Assembly (NCBI RefSeq): GCF_002797395.1
Contig: NZ_KZ454943.1
Location: forward strand, 2,651,871 to 2,715,870
Source: Bacillus solitudinis
GTDB taxonomy: Bacteria > Bacillota > Bacilli > Bacillales > Bacillaceae_D
Length of the DNA stretch: 64,000 nt
Reading direction: 5' to 3'
Shown here: in pieces, positions 25,976 to 35,136 of the stretch
Numbering within the stretch: position 1 is the stretch's first letter
How the letters are laid out: every line of letters begins with the position of its first letter
Notes under the pieces: model-generated
Told to the model about the DNA's origin: nothing
Databases searched by the model: none
Seen by the model: only the letters and a program-made list of their open reading frames with translations
Program-made: the position numbers and the translations under genes

Positions 25976-26962
25976 TTGCTACAACGAATTAATTTAGTTT
26001 TGCAAAATTGGATGCCTTTTCTTACACCTATTAGCGTCTTGTTAGGTGTTACGATATTATCAGAGTTTAGCTCACTATCATTTTTAGTGAAGTGGATTTT
26101 TGCATTTATTAGCTTTGCTAGCTGCATAGGATTGAAAGTTCAAGATTTACGTCAGACATTGGCTCGCCCAATGCCAATTTTGGTATGTTTGTTCCTGTTA
26201 CAAATTCTGATACCAATTATTGCGTATGGAGTTGGAAACCTCTTTTTCAGTGGAGATATTTATACGATTACTGGTTTGGTATTAGCCTTTACGATTCCAA
26301 CCGGAGTCATTTCATTAATGTGGGTAGCGGTGTTTGGAGGAAATAGGGCAGTGACACTTGCTATTGTCTTAATTAATACCATTTTATCACCTATTTTAGT
26401 GCCCTTTACATTAAAACTTTTAGTTGGTGCTAAGGTTTCCATGGATAGTGTCGGTCTAATGAACGGTTTACTATGGATGATCGTGATTCCTTCTCTTCTA
26501 GGGCTTTTCTTTAACAAAATCACAAAAGAAAAAACCAAAGAATTGGCGGCTACTTTGGCTCCTTTTTCAAAACTGGGTGTTATGGTTGTTATTATAATTA
26601 ATAGTGCTGTTGTAGCTCCATATTTTCGAGACATGAATTTTAAAATTATTCTTCTTGGAATTCTTGTCTTTGCAGTGGCTTGCTTTGGTTATTTTAGCGG
26701 TCTCTTTGTAGCTAGAATATTAAAATGGGATCAGAGTGTTGCAATTAGTTTAATGTTTAATTGCGGCATGAGAAATAATGGGGTGGGGGCAGCATTAGCA
26801 ATTACCTATTTCCCAGCTGCAGTTGCGTTCCCTGTTGTCATCACAATTATCTTTCAACAGTTTTTGGCTTCACTTTCTGGGAAAATCGCTCGGAGTTATT
26901 TTGATAGAGAAGAAAAAAAGCATAAAGAAAACCTTAATTTGTCAGTTGGAAAGTCTATGTAA
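25976..26962 (+). CDS. BASS-family (bile acid:sodium symporter-like) transporter
   Basis: About 328 residues with nine to ten membrane helices. The LMFNCGMRNNGVGAALAITY segment matches the conserved crossing helix of the BASS/SBF family. TTG 25976 is chosen because GAGGAGGGG (25961-25969) is well spaced; an in-frame upstream start at 25937 lacks a site. It lies between kdgK and kdgR, so import of a uronate, KDG or a related organic acid with sodium is plausible. That is context only. YocS or PanS-type substrates such as ketopantoate are alternatives. Confidence 0.82.
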   Translation: MLQRINLVLQNWMPFLTPISVLLGVTILSEFSSLSFLVKWIFAFISFASCIGLKVQDLRQTLARPMPILVCLFLLQILIPIIAYGVGNLFFSGDIYTITGLVLAFTIPTGVISLMWVAVFGGNRAVTLAIVLINTILSPILVPFTLKLLVGAKVSMDSVGLMNGLLWMIVIPSLLGLFFNKITKEKTKELAATLAPFSKLGVMVVIIINSAVVAPYFRDMNFKIILLGILVFAVACFGYFSGLFVARILKWDQSVAISLMFNCGMRNNGVGAALAITYFPAAVAFPVVITIIFQQFLASLSGKIARSYFDREEKKHKENLNLSVGKSM

Positions 26963-27013
26963 AAGAAGGGTATTCAAAAAGGTCGTTCTAACCTTTTTGA
27001 ATACCCTTCTTTC
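26962..27013. terminator. Bidirectional terminator between transporter and kdgR
   Basis: A stem of about 22 bp (AAAGAAGGGTATTCAAAAAG and its complement) with a short loop lies between two convergent genes, A-rich on one side and T-rich on the other. Confidence 0.92.
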
Positions 27014-27026
27014 TATATTTCATCTC

Positions 27027-28034
27027 TTAGACTTGAGACTCTTCAGTATTTTCCTTGCATGAATCGAATAAACTTAATTCAGGATCCAAAATGATAGAAT
27101 TATTTAATTCTTCACTTGAGATAATTTCAAGTAGTGTTTCTGTTATTCTCTTTGCTATACGATTAATGGGGACACCAACAGTCGTAGGTTGAATCTCAAT
27201 ATTCTCGAACTGCTGAATGTTGTCGTAACTAATAAGTGAAATCTTTTCGGGTATTTGCACCTTTAGTTCTGTTGTTGCCCGGAGAATACCTCGAGTTAAG
27301 TCATAACTTCCACTTATAATTGCAGTAGCTGGTATTTTCTTGTTCGAGAAGAAAGACTTTGCTGCTAGATACCCGTCGTATAGCTCTAACCCATTAGTGG
27401 GGATAATTAACTGATTATTAATAGAGAGATTTCGTTCCTCCATAGCTTCTTTATAACCTAGATATTTTTGTTTTTGCAAAGACTCTGTTTCAGATAAATC
27501 ACCAAAGAATGCAATATTCCTATGACCAATTTTAAAAAGATAATCGACAGCTAACTTAATAGCAAGTCTTCGATTCACATCAATTGTGGGGTAAACGGAG
27601 TCTTCTTTAATGCCGTAATATAAAATAGGCACAGTTGAATTTATATGCTTTGATTTGTCAATTTCATCTTTATTTTCCCCAAAGACTAAAATGGCATCAA
27701 CTTGTAATCGATTAAATGTCTTAATTGCCGATTCTAATTTATTGATAGAAAGTAGTGTAGTATATGAATGTTCTTCTAATTGTTCATTAATAATGGTAAT
27801 TAATTTAGATGGTGCAACTCTCTCTATAGTCGGCCACACCACGCCAACTGTATACGATTTCTTTTGCACTAAACTTCTGGCCACAATATTAGGCTGATAT
27901 CCTAACTGTTCAGCAATTCTGATAATTTTCTTCTTTGTTGGCTCTTTTACAAGAGGGCTGTTTCTTAAAGCTTTTGAAACAGTAGAGTAACTGACACCCG
28001 CTTGTTTTGCTATATCTTTAATCGTGATTCCCAT
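27027..28034 (-). CDS. kdgR: LacI-family repressor, probably KdgR
   Basis: 335 residues. The N-terminal LacI helix-turn-helix ITIKDIAKQAGVSYSTVSKA is followed by the hinge helix VARSLVQKKS and a periplasmic-binding-like effector domain. It is divergent from uxaA. The shared intergenic region contains two ACAACGTTGT palindromes, one before each gene, and further copies precede kdgK and uxaC. The CG-centred palindrome is typical of LacI-type operators. Repressor of the KDG/hexuronate regulon, probably released by KDG, is the natural reading; inducer identity is inferred. Confidence 0.85.
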   Translation of the reverse strand: MGITIKDIAKQAGVSYSTVSKALRNSPLVKEPTKKKIIRIAEQLGYQPNIVARSLVQKKSYTVGVVWPTIERVAPSKLITIINEQLEEHSYTTLLSINKLESAIKTFNRLQVDAILVFGENKDEIDKSKHINSTVPILYYGIKEDSVYPTIDVNRRLAIKLAVDYLFKIGHRNIAFFGDLSETESLQKQKYLGYKEAMEERNLSINNQLIIPTNGLELYDGYLAAKSFFSNKKIPATAIISGSYDLTRGILRATTELKVQIPEKISLISYDNIQQFENIEIQPTTVGVPINRIAKRITETLLEIISSEELNNSIILDPELSLFDSCKENTEESQV

Positions 28035-28065
28035 GACAGTCCTCCAAATAATTAGAAAAAAGTAT

Positions 28066-28077
28066 TACAACGTTGTT
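28066..28077 (-). promoter_or_regulatory. KdgR-type operator before kdgR
   Basis: TACAACGTTGTT lies 32 bases upstream of the kdgR start, consistent with autoregulation. Confidence 0.7.
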
Positions 28078-28207
28078 AAAATTAATTATAACAAAGTCAA
28101 AAGAAAAAGATAAGTATTTCACTATTAGAGTTATAAGATACGAAACAGTGTACTAAAGAAAAAGTCTTTAAATGAATGAATTTTCATAATATAAAAGTCA
28201 AATATTA

Positions 28208-28236
28208 TTGACTAAGAGTAAATAGTTTTATAAAAT
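28208..28236 (+). promoter_or_regulatory. Promoter of the uxaA operon
   Basis: TTGACT (28208-28213), a 17-base spacer, TAAAAT (28231-28236), followed six bases later by the operator. Confidence 0.7.
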
Positions 28237-28239
28237 GAA

Positions 28240-28255
28240 ATAACAACGTTGTTAT
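28240..28255 (+). promoter_or_regulatory. KdgR-type operator before uxaA
   Basis: ATAACAACGTTGTTAT, a perfect 16-base palindrome at the expected transcription start. Confidence 0.78.
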
Positions 28256-28282
28256 TAGAAAGCAACAAAAGGAGGACCAAAG

Positions 28283-29779
28283 ATGAAAGCGGATTATATT
28301 TTAGTGCATGATGCAGATAACGTCATCGTTACCTTAAAGGAATATCATGAGGGTGAAACTCTTGCTGTTGGGAATGAAAGCATTGTTTTAACAAGTGCTA
28401 TTACAGTTGGTCATAAAGTTGCTATTAAGCCAATTCATAAAGGTGAAAATATTATTAAATACGGTTTTCCTATTGGTCATGCCACTAAGGATGTTTCAGT
28501 GGGAGAATGGGTTCATTCACATAACACGAAAACAAATCTTGAGGGGACCCTTGAGTATACGTATGAGCCGAGTGATTCAGTTAAACGAGAAGTTACTCCG
28601 TCTGAACGTACGTTTAACGCTTATGTGAGAGAGAACGGAGATGTTGGAATTCGAAACGAAATTTGGATTATTAATACGGTCGGCTGTATTAATAAAACAG
28701 CTGAGGTTTTGGCTAAACAAGCAAACCAGCAATTCCAAAGTGAAGGCTTTGATGGTGTGTATCATTATCCACATTTATTTGGATGTTCTCAGCTTGGTGA
28801 TGACCTCCATAATACACAAAAAATACTCAGTAATTTAGTCCATCATCCGAATGCTGCGGCCATACTTGTACTAGGTTTAGGGTGTGAAAATAATCATATT
28901 GCTGAATTTAAAAAAATAATTGGTGAGTTTGATGAAAAACGAGTGAAATTCCTTAGTGCACAAGAGGCAACTGATGAATTAGAGGAAGGGCTAAATTTTC
29001 TTGAAGAGCTAGTTGAATACGCTAAATCTTTTAAACGCCAGCCAGTTCCAATTTCAAAGCTTAAGGTTGGTTTAAAGTGCGGTGGATCTGACGGTTTTTC
29101 TGGAATTACAGCTAATCCTCTTGTTGGTTCATTTTCAGATAAGTTAATTTCACAAGGTGGTTCAACCGTGTTAACTGAAGTGCCAGAAATGTTTGGTGCC
29201 GAAACGATATTAATGGGTAGAGCAAAAGATGAAAAGGTCTTCACTGGGATTGTGGATCTAGTAAATGATTTTAAAGAATATTTTATTAAACATGATCAAG
29301 TAGTTTATGAGAATCCTTCTCCAGGAAACAAAGATGGTGGAATTACGACACTTGAGGAGAAGTCACTTGGCTGTGTTCAAAAGGGTGGGTTTTCCCCAGT
29401 TGTTGATGTTTTACCATACGGTGGGCGAGTAACAAAGCCTGGTTTAACTTTATTGCAAGGTCCAGGAAATGATCTTGTGTCAGTGACTGCATTATCGGCT
29501 TCTGGAGCACATATTGTTATTTTTACAACTGGAAGAGGAACGCCATTTGGGGGACCCGTGCCAACTGTTAAAATGTCTACAAATACACCTCTTTCTGAAA
29601 AGAAGAAAAATTGGATCGACTTTAATGCAGGAGAGCTTGTTCAGGGGAAAGAGATGGGCGAAGTCACAGATGAATTATTTGAATACATTATCAAATTGGC
29701 TTCTGGTGAAGTGAAAACTAACAATGAGAAGAACGGATTTAAAGAAATCTCCATTTTTAAGGATGGCGTTATTTTATAA
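28283..29779 (+). CDS. uxaA: Altronate dehydratase
   Basis: 498-residue UxaA converting D-altronate to 2-keto-3-deoxygluconate in galacturonate catabolism. The N-terminal SAF-type domain (up to about 75) and the larger C-terminal domain are both present, with TVGCINKTAEVLAKQ, LGLGCENNHI and LKCGGSDGFSGITANPLVG as family landmarks. Conserved His and Cys residues (HLFGCSQLGDD) fit metal binding. AAAGGAGGACC precedes ATG 28283. First gene of a uxaA-uxaB-GH105 unit under a KdgR operator. Confidence 0.94.
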   Translation: MKADYILVHDADNVIVTLKEYHEGETLAVGNESIVLTSAITVGHKVAIKPIHKGENIIKYGFPIGHATKDVSVGEWVHSHNTKTNLEGTLEYTYEPSDSVKREVTPSERTFNAYVRENGDVGIRNEIWIINTVGCINKTAEVLAKQANQQFQSEGFDGVYHYPHLFGCSQLGDDLHNTQKILSNLVHHPNAAAILVLGLGCENNHIAEFKKIIGEFDEKRVKFLSAQEATDELEEGLNFLEELVEYAKSFKRQPVPISKLKVGLKCGGSDGFSGITANPLVGSFSDKLISQGGSTVLTEVPEMFGAETILMGRAKDEKVFTGIVDLVNDFKEYFIKHDQVVYENPSPGNKDGGITTLEEKSLGCVQKGGFSPVVDVLPYGGRVTKPGLTLLQGPGNDLVSVTALSASGAHIVIFTTGRGTPFGGPVPTVKMSTNTPLSEKKKNWIDFNAGELVQGKEMGEVTDELFEYIIKLASGEVKTNNEKNGFKEISIFKDGVIL

Positions 29780-29799
29780 AATTGTCTGGAGTGATGAAG

Positions 29800-31320
29800 G
29801 TGAAACAGCTTAGTAAAGCGTTGAGAAAAGAAGACATTTCACAACATGTCACATATGAATTCCAAGAGTTACCTGAGAAGGTTATCCAATTCGGTGAGGG
29901 TAACTTTTTAAGAGGCTTTATAGACTGGATGATTCATGAGATGAATAAACAAGGTTTATTTAACGGGAAAGTCGTTGCGATTCAGCCGACCCCTCATGGA
30001 AAGGTTGTTCCAAAATTAAACAAGCAAGATAGCCTATATACAGTTGCTCTAAGAGGAATAGGGAATGGGAAGGTTGTTGAGTCTAACGAAATTATCTCTT
30101 CAATTTCTAGAGGGATTAATCCGTATACCGACTGGAGCGAAGTTTTAAAGGTTGCAGAGTCAAGTGATATTCAATTTATGTTTTCAAATACAACAGAGGC
30201 TGGATTAACGTACTCAAAAGAAGAATATAGTACGGAGTCAGCACCGCTATCTTTTCCTGGTAAAGTAACAGCGTTCCTACACCATCGTTACAAAGTAATG
30301 AACGCTTCTCCTGATGCTGGAATGGTGATTATTCCTTGTGAGCTTGTTGAGGGGAATGGGGATTTATTAAAAGAACTAGTCATTAAAATTGCGAATGATT
30401 GGGAATTATCTAGTGAGTTCATTCAATGGGTGGAAAGTGAAAATCAATTTTGTAACACATTAGTGGACCGAATCGTAACGGGATACCCTAAAGATAACAT
30501 CGAAGAGTTTCAAAACCTCCTAGGCTATGAAGATATTCTTTTAACTGCAGGTGAGCCCTATCATATGTTTGCGATTGAAGCGGGTGAAGAAGTAGCCGAA
30601 CGAATTCCGTTTCATAAAGCGGGATTAAACGTAAAATGGGGAGATGTTACACCGTTTCGTGAATTAAAGGTTCGTTTGTTAAATGGGCCTCATACAATGA
30701 TGTTTGCAGCATGTTATTTGTCTGGAGCGGATACGGTTCTTGAAGCAATGGAAGACAATGATTTAGTTGCATTTGTGAAGCAAGGGCTTTATGAGGAAAT
30801 ATTACCAACAGTCAAAATGGAGGAAGCGGAAAAGAACAGCTTTGTCGACTCAGTAATTGAACGTTTTTTAAATCCCTATAATCGGCACTTTTTGGCTGAC
30901 ATTGGAATGAATGCTGTTTATAAGTTTAAATCACGTTTAATTCCATCCTTATTAGACTATCAACAATTAAATAATAAACTACCTCGTTCTATCATATTTT
31001 CACTTGCTGCACTAATTGTTTATTATCGTCCGGACAGAAAAGAAGGGGAGTTCTTAGTAGGAAAGAGAGGAGACATTGAATATACAATTCGTGATAATAA
31101 AGAAGCTATCACGGTGTTTAGTAAGGTATGGAGCCAATTTGATAACAAACCAGAAAGTGTTAAAACATTAGTGGAGAAGGTTCTTACTCAATCAGAACTT
31201 TGGGGAATGAATTTAACTACAATTGATTCTTTAGTAGAATTAGTTGTTTTCGATGTTTCAAATATTCTTGATCTTGGTATGAAAGAGAGCCTTAAACAAA
31301 TTACGCATGTAAAAAGCTAA
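29800..31320 (+). CDS. uxaB: Tagaturonate reductase (altronate oxidoreductase)
   Basis: About 506 residues. The NAD-dependent mannitol-dehydrogenase-family enzyme reduces D-tagaturonate to D-altronate. The family opening VIQFGEGNFLRGFIDWMIHE and the DRIVTGYP, LNGPHTMM and catalytic region around KFKSRLIPS are all visible. GTG 29800 is preferred because CTGGAG lies eight bases upstream; ATG 29794 and TTG 29782 are in frame and cannot be excluded. It follows uxaA by about 20 bases. Confidence 0.92.
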   Translation: MKQLSKALRKEDISQHVTYEFQELPEKVIQFGEGNFLRGFIDWMIHEMNKQGLFNGKVVAIQPTPHGKVVPKLNKQDSLYTVALRGIGNGKVVESNEIISSISRGINPYTDWSEVLKVAESSDIQFMFSNTTEAGLTYSKEEYSTESAPLSFPGKVTAFLHHRYKVMNASPDAGMVIIPCELVEGNGDLLKELVIKIANDWELSSEFIQWVESENQFCNTLVDRIVTGYPKDNIEEFQNLLGYEDILLTAGEPYHMFAIEAGEEVAERIPFHKAGLNVKWGDVTPFRELKVRLLNGPHTMMFAACYLSGADTVLEAMEDNDLVAFVKQGLYEEILPTVKMEEAEKNSFVDSVIERFLNPYNRHFLADIGMNAVYKFKSRLIPSLLDYQQLNNKLPRSIIFSLAALIVYYRPDRKEGEFLVGKRGDIEYTIRDNKEAITVFSKVWSQFDNKPESVKTLVEKVLTQSELWGMNLTTIDSLVELVVFDVSNILDLGMKESLKQITHVKS

Positions 31321-31359
31321 TAATTTCAGATTGAAAAACTACCTACTGGAGGCGTTTTA

Positions 31360-32481
31360 ATGTCTTATGAACTGGTTGATAAACTGAAAAAACAATACTT
31401 GGCTGGTTGTGATAAATGGTATTCATCAAGATGGCATTACATTGAAGGCTGTATTCTAAAGGCTTATTTGGACAGCTATGAACAAACAGGTGATGAAACA
31501 GAGTATATGTTTGTCAAAGATTTTATTGACCGTTTAGTCGATGAAGAGGGTAATGTCGAGCAAATTGATATTGAGTACTACAGCATTGATCAAATTCGCA
31601 TGACAGCTATCCTTTTCACCCTTTACAAAAAAGAAAAAGATTTGAGATATAAAAAGGCTCTTGATTTAATCTATAACCAACTTGCTACCTATCCAAGAAC
31701 AGAAACTAAGAATTTCTGGCATAAAACCAATTATCCACATCAAATTTGGATGGACGGTCTTTATATGGGTCAGCCTTTCTATGCCCAGTATATAAAGGAA
31801 TTTGCTGAAAACAAGGATTATTCTGATACGTTGAATCAATTTAAACAGGCAAGAGAACTACTTTTTGATGAAAGCACCCAATTGTATTTCCATGCCTATG
31901 ATGAAAGTCGTAGTATGTTCTGGGCTGATAAGGAAACAGGACTTTCTCCTCATGTATGGGGTCGAGCAGTCGGATGGGTTGTCATGGCTCTTGTAGATAT
32001 TCTTGAGTTGCTTGAGGGGGAGGATGTCGACGTATCTGACCTAAAGTACATGCTTCAAGAAACTATAGATGGAATGTTAAGATATCAACACTACAGTGGC
32101 ATGTGGTATCAGGTTGTTGAGTTAAGTGGGCATAAGGGTAACTATCTGGAATCAAGTGGCACGTTGATGCTTTCATATGCTTTATTAAAGGGAGCACGTC
32201 TTGGGTACTTAACTGATAAGTATATTCAGTATGGTAAAGCAGCCTTTGACGGTACAGTTGAACAATATGTTAGCGAAGAAAATGGCGAGGTTTTACTTGG
32301 GGGTATTTGTAAAAGTGCAGGACTTGGAACTCATCCGGAAACAGGTGTTGTAAGAAAAGGCGATTATGACTACTATATTAGCGGAGAGCCAATTGTCACG
32401 AATAATGGACATGGTGTTGCACCTTTATTAATGGCCTTCAATGAAGTGAAATTACTCGATAGAGTGGTCCAAAATTCGTAA
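31360..32481 (+). CDS. Unsaturated rhamnogalacturonyl hydrolase, GH105
   Basis: 373 residues, no signal peptide. The (alpha/alpha)6-barrel enzyme cleaves the unsaturated galacturonyl residue left at the non-reducing end by pectate or rhamnogalacturonan lyases, by hydrating the double bond. The catalytic Asp is D132 in WMDGLYMGQPF, matching D143 of B. subtilis YteR. Other family motifs are GWVVMALVDILELL and YLESSGTLML. A good GGAGGCG site precedes ATG 31360. Placement in the uxa unit links cleavage directly to uronate catabolism. Confidence 0.9.
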   Translation: MSYELVDKLKKQYLAGCDKWYSSRWHYIEGCILKAYLDSYEQTGDETEYMFVKDFIDRLVDEEGNVEQIDIEYYSIDQIRMTAILFTLYKKEKDLRYKKALDLIYNQLATYPRTETKNFWHKTNYPHQIWMDGLYMGQPFYAQYIKEFAENKDYSDTLNQFKQARELLFDESTQLYFHAYDESRSMFWADKETGLSPHVWGRAVGWVVMALVDILELLEGEDVDVSDLKYMLQETIDGMLRYQHYSGMWYQVVELSGHKGNYLESSGTLMLSYALLKGARLGYLTDKYIQYGKAAFDGTVEQYVSEENGEVLLGGICKSAGLGTHPETGVVRKGDYDYYISGEPIVTNNGHGVAPLLMAFNEVKLLDRVVQNS

Positions 32482-32488
32482 TAACTTT

Positions 32489-32513
32489 AAGTCTTGCAAC
32501 AAGAAAGACTTTT
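32489..32513 (+). terminator. Weak hairpin after the first GH105 gene
   Basis: AAGTCTT (32489-32495) pairs with AAGACTT (32505-32511), followed by only two or three T. It may be a partial terminator before kdgA. Confidence 0.35.
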
Positions 32514-32581
32514 CAAATCAACAGGATGAAAGTATACTAGTTGAGAAAATAGAGAATATTTAAACGATTGTGGAGGGAACT

Positions 32582-33223
32582 ATGAATTTATTAGAACAGA
32601 TTACCGAGAGTGGTATTGTCGCAGTTATTCGAGGATCAAAGCCAGAAAATATTATTTCTATTGCGAAAGCATTAAGTGAAGGTGGAGTTAAAGCCTTAGA
32701 AATCACGGTTGAAACACCTAAAGCAATGTCTATCATCGAAAAGGTTGTTTCTGAACTAGATGGTGAGGATGTTATCGTCGGTGCAGGTACAGTCCTTGAT
32801 GCTGAAACTGCGCGAGCGGCAATTTTATCGGGTGCGCGTTTTGTTTTTTCACCAACTGTTAACGTTGAAACGATTAAAATGTCAAAGCGTTATGGAGTCA
32901 TAAGTATTCCTGGTGCAATGACACCAACTGAAATCCTAACAGCGTATGAACATGGAGCTGACTTAATTAAAGTATTCCCAGCAAACGTTGTTGGTCCAGC
33001 TTTTATTAAAAATGTGAAAGGCCCACTTCCACATATACCGTTAATGGCAACGGGGGGAATTGATGTCGATAACGCCGGAACCTTTATTAAGGCTGGTGCC
33101 GTTGGATTAGGTGTTGGTAGTACACTTGTTCCATCTGTTGCAACTGTGGATGAAGCTGTATGTCAAACCATCACAGAACGTGCTAAGCGTTTTGTTGAAG
33201 AAGTAGCAAAAGCAAGAGGCTGA
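32582..33223 (+). CDS. kdgA: 2-keto-3-deoxy-6-phosphogluconate aldolase
   Basis: 213-residue class I aldolase splitting KDPG into pyruvate and glyceraldehyde 3-phosphate. The Schiff-base lysine is K130 in DLIKVFPAN, and E40 in ALEITVET is the conserved active-site acid. GAGTVLD and the GGIDVDNAG phosphate-binding loop are present. ATG 32582 with GGAGGGA upstream is preferred to the GTG at 32570, which overlaps that site. It completes the KDG route with kdgK some 7 kb away. Confidence 0.92.
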   Translation: MNLLEQITESGIVAVIRGSKPENIISIAKALSEGGVKALEITVETPKAMSIIEKVVSELDGEDVIVGAGTVLDAETARAAILSGARFVFSPTVNVETIKMSKRYGVISIPGAMTPTEILTAYEHGADLIKVFPANVVGPAFIKNVKGPLPHIPLMATGGIDVDNAGTFIKAGAVGLGVGSTLVPSVATVDEAVCQTITERAKRFVEEVAKARG

Positions 33224-33229
33224 ATAGTG

Positions 33230-33262
33230 AAAGGAGCTGTCTTAAAGATGGCTCCTTTTCTC
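33230..33262 (+). terminator. Terminator after kdgA
   Basis: AAAGGAGC pairs with GCTCCTTTT across a loop, followed by a short T-rich run. Confidence 0.7.
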
Positions 33263-33390
33263 GTTTAAAATATAAGAAAGAAAACTTGAAGAAATGTAGG
33301 GAGACTTTTGAGTGTCATAGAAGAGTAATACCTCTAAACATTGCTTCAAAAAAGGTTGCTACGGCTTTTCTTGTTAATAGGTTTACAAAT

Positions 33391-33407
33391 GTTCGTTTTC
33401 GTTCGAT
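33391..33407 (+). promoter_or_regulatory. DeoR-type operator upstream of the deoR gene
   Basis: GTTCGTTTTCGTTCGAT contains two direct copies of TTCGTT/TTCGAT, the kind of repeat bound by DeoR-family proteins. It follows TTTACA (33382-33387) and lies 39 bases before the start codon. Similar GTTCGTTTA and TAAACGAAC occur at the kduD promoter. Confidence 0.5.
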
Positions 33408-33445
33408 AATAAAGATATAATTAGTCTAATATTTGGAGGAGCGCC

Positions 33446-34213
33446 ATGCTTTCAGTCGAACGCTACGAAAAAATTCTTGAACAATTGGGTAAATATAAAA
33501 TTATTAAAGTATCAGAAATAAGTAAGGATCTAGGCGTAACGGAAAAGACAATTCGAGTCGATTTCGAAACGCTTGAAAAAAAAGGGTTGTTAAAACGTAT
33601 TCATGGAGGAGCTGTTTTGCATGAGGAAGAAGGCAGAATCTTTCCAGTTAATGAACGACAATCGATGCATAGTGATAATAAAATGGCCATTGCAATAGAA
33701 GCAGTTAAATTAATAAAGCCTGATGAGACGATCTTAATTGATGGGGGGAGTACAACCCATGCAGTCGCAAAGTTATTAGGTCAATTCCCAGTTACGGTCA
33801 TCACAAATGACTTGAAAATCGCAAATGAATTATTGGAAAAGGAAAAAGTCCAGCTTATGGTTTTAGGAGGGACAAGAATTGGTACATCATCTTCCTTATT
33901 CGGCCCCGAATCGACAGAATTATTGAAACGAATTAGAGTAAATCGGCTTTTTTTTGGAGCTACTGGGGTCTCTCTGGAACATGGCTTAACAGTGTTAAAT
34001 AGTCTACATGTTGAGTGGAAGAAACAAATCATTCGTTGCGCAGATTGCGTAACATTATTAGCCGATTCTACAAAATTTGAAAAAGTAGGTTTAATTCAAT
34101 TTGCAAAAATAGGGGATGTTGATGAAATTATTACAGATTCAAAACTCGATCCTCTGGTTAAGGAAGACCTGGATAGAAAGTCTAAATTAGTCACATATGC
34201 CATGATTGAGTAA
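33446..34213 (+). CDS. DeoR-family transcriptional regulator
   Basis: 255 residues. The N-terminal DeoR helix-turn-helix carries VSEISKDLGVTEKTIRVDFE then LEKKGLLKRIHGGAV. The C-terminal DeoRC sugar-phosphate sensor domain has LIDGGSTTHAVAKLL and a TNDLKIANEL loop. These sensors usually bind phosphorylated sugars. Its position between kdgA and kduD-kduI, and a shared TTCGTT motif at its own and the kduD promoter, suggest it regulates itself and the kdu pair. TTGGAGGAGC precedes ATG 33446. Confidence 0.88.
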   Translation: MLSVERYEKILEQLGKYKIIKVSEISKDLGVTEKTIRVDFETLEKKGLLKRIHGGAVLHEEEGRIFPVNERQSMHSDNKMAIAIEAVKLIKPDETILIDGGSTTHAVAKLLGQFPVTVITNDLKIANELLEKEKVQLMVLGGTRIGTSSSLFGPESTELLKRIRVNRLFFGATGVSLEHGLTVLNSLHVEWKKQIIRCADCVTLLADSTKFEKVGLIQFAKIGDVDEIITDSKLDPLVKEDLDRKSKLVTYAMIE

Positions 34214-34239
34214 ATTAAATGAATCAGGGGTTGTTATTA

Positions 34240-34268
34240 TTGTCACTCGTTCGTTTAAGTGCTATAAT
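34240..34268 (+). promoter_or_regulatory. Promoter of kduD-kduI
   Basis: TTGTCA (34240-34245), a 17-base spacer, TATAAT (34263-34268). The spacer holds CTCGTTCGTTTAAG and the leader CTAAACGAACAAAG, an inverted pair of the DeoR-type motif around the transcription start. Confidence 0.72.
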
Positions 34269-34316
34269 CGAACTATAATGAACCTAAACGAACAAAGCGA
34301 AGGAGGTCTTCCGAAT

Positions 34317-35069
34317 ATGCAAGGATTCTCGTTAGAAGGAAAAGTAGCCTTAGTAACAGGAGCAAGTAGAGGATTAGGACAAGGTATGGCAGTTGGTCTT
34401 GCAGAGGCAGGCGCAGATGTTATTGGAGCTGGCGTGAGTAATATGTCAGAAACGAAGCAAAAGGTTGAGGCACTTGGTCGTAAGTTTTATGAAATTAAAG
34501 CAGACTTATCACAATCAGGGGCAGCCAAGCAATTAGTTGCAGATGCAAAAGAACAAACAGGGAAAATTGATATTTTAGTAAACAATGCAGGGATTATTCG
34601 TCGTGCCGAAGCTGCAGATTTTACTGATGAAGATTGGGCAGCGGTTCTTAATGTAAATATTAATTCTGTTTTCACACTATGTCGTGAGGTCGGAAACCAT
34701 ATGCTAGAAAATGGTTCTGGTCGCATTATTAATATCGCATCAATGCTTTCGTTTCAAGGTGGACTTAGAGTTCCAGCTTACACAGCGAGCAAGCACGCAG
34801 TAGCGGGATTAACAAAGTCACTAGCAAATGAATGGTCAAGTAAAGGTGTAAATGTAAATGCTATTGCACCAGGTTATATGGCAACAGACAATACTGCTGC
34901 ATTACGAGCAGACGAAGCTAGAAATTCATACATTACTTCACGGATTCCAAAAGGTGAGTGGGGAACACCAGAAGATTTAAAAGGTCCAGTTGTATTTTTA
35001 GCCTCAGATGCTTCTAGTTATGTTAACGGACATATCTTATGTGTTGATGGCGGATGGATGGGTTCTTAA
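34317..35069 (+). CDS. kduD: 2-keto-3-deoxygluconate 5-dehydrogenase (KduD)
   Basis: 250-residue short-chain dehydrogenase reducing 2,5-diketo-3-deoxygluconate to KDG in unsaturated-uronate catabolism. The nucleotide motif TGASRGLG is at 14-21 and the catalytic Y155-x-x-x-K159 in YTASK. GYMATDNTAALRAD is characteristic of KduD. ATG 34317 has AGGAGG (34301-34306) ten bases upstream; a longer frame from 34206 would run through the promoter and is rejected. KduI follows. Confidence 0.9.
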   Translation: MQGFSLEGKVALVTGASRGLGQGMAVGLAEAGADVIGAGVSNMSETKQKVEALGRKFYEIKADLSQSGAAKQLVADAKEQTGKIDILVNNAGIIRRAEAADFTDEDWAAVLNVNINSVFTLCREVGNHMLENGSGRIINIASMLSFQGGLRVPAYTASKHAVAGLTKSLANEWSSKGVNVNAIAPGYMATDNTAALRADEARNSYITSRIPKGEWGTPEDLKGPVVFLASDASSYVNGHILCVDGGWMGS

Positions 35070-35136
35070 TTTATACAAGTATCTCTAAGTAAATCTTAAA
35101 TTATATAAATCTATAAACTAAAAGGAGCGTTGTTTT

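Noticed and set aside
28066-28255. ACAACGTTGT copies as terminator stems or mobile-element ends
   Set aside because: They are short CG-centred palindromes placed at promoters of one pathway, which fits operators better.
34206-34316. Longer N-terminus for KduD
   Set aside because: It would overlap the deoR end and run through a good promoter; a well-placed AGGAGG supports ATG 34317.
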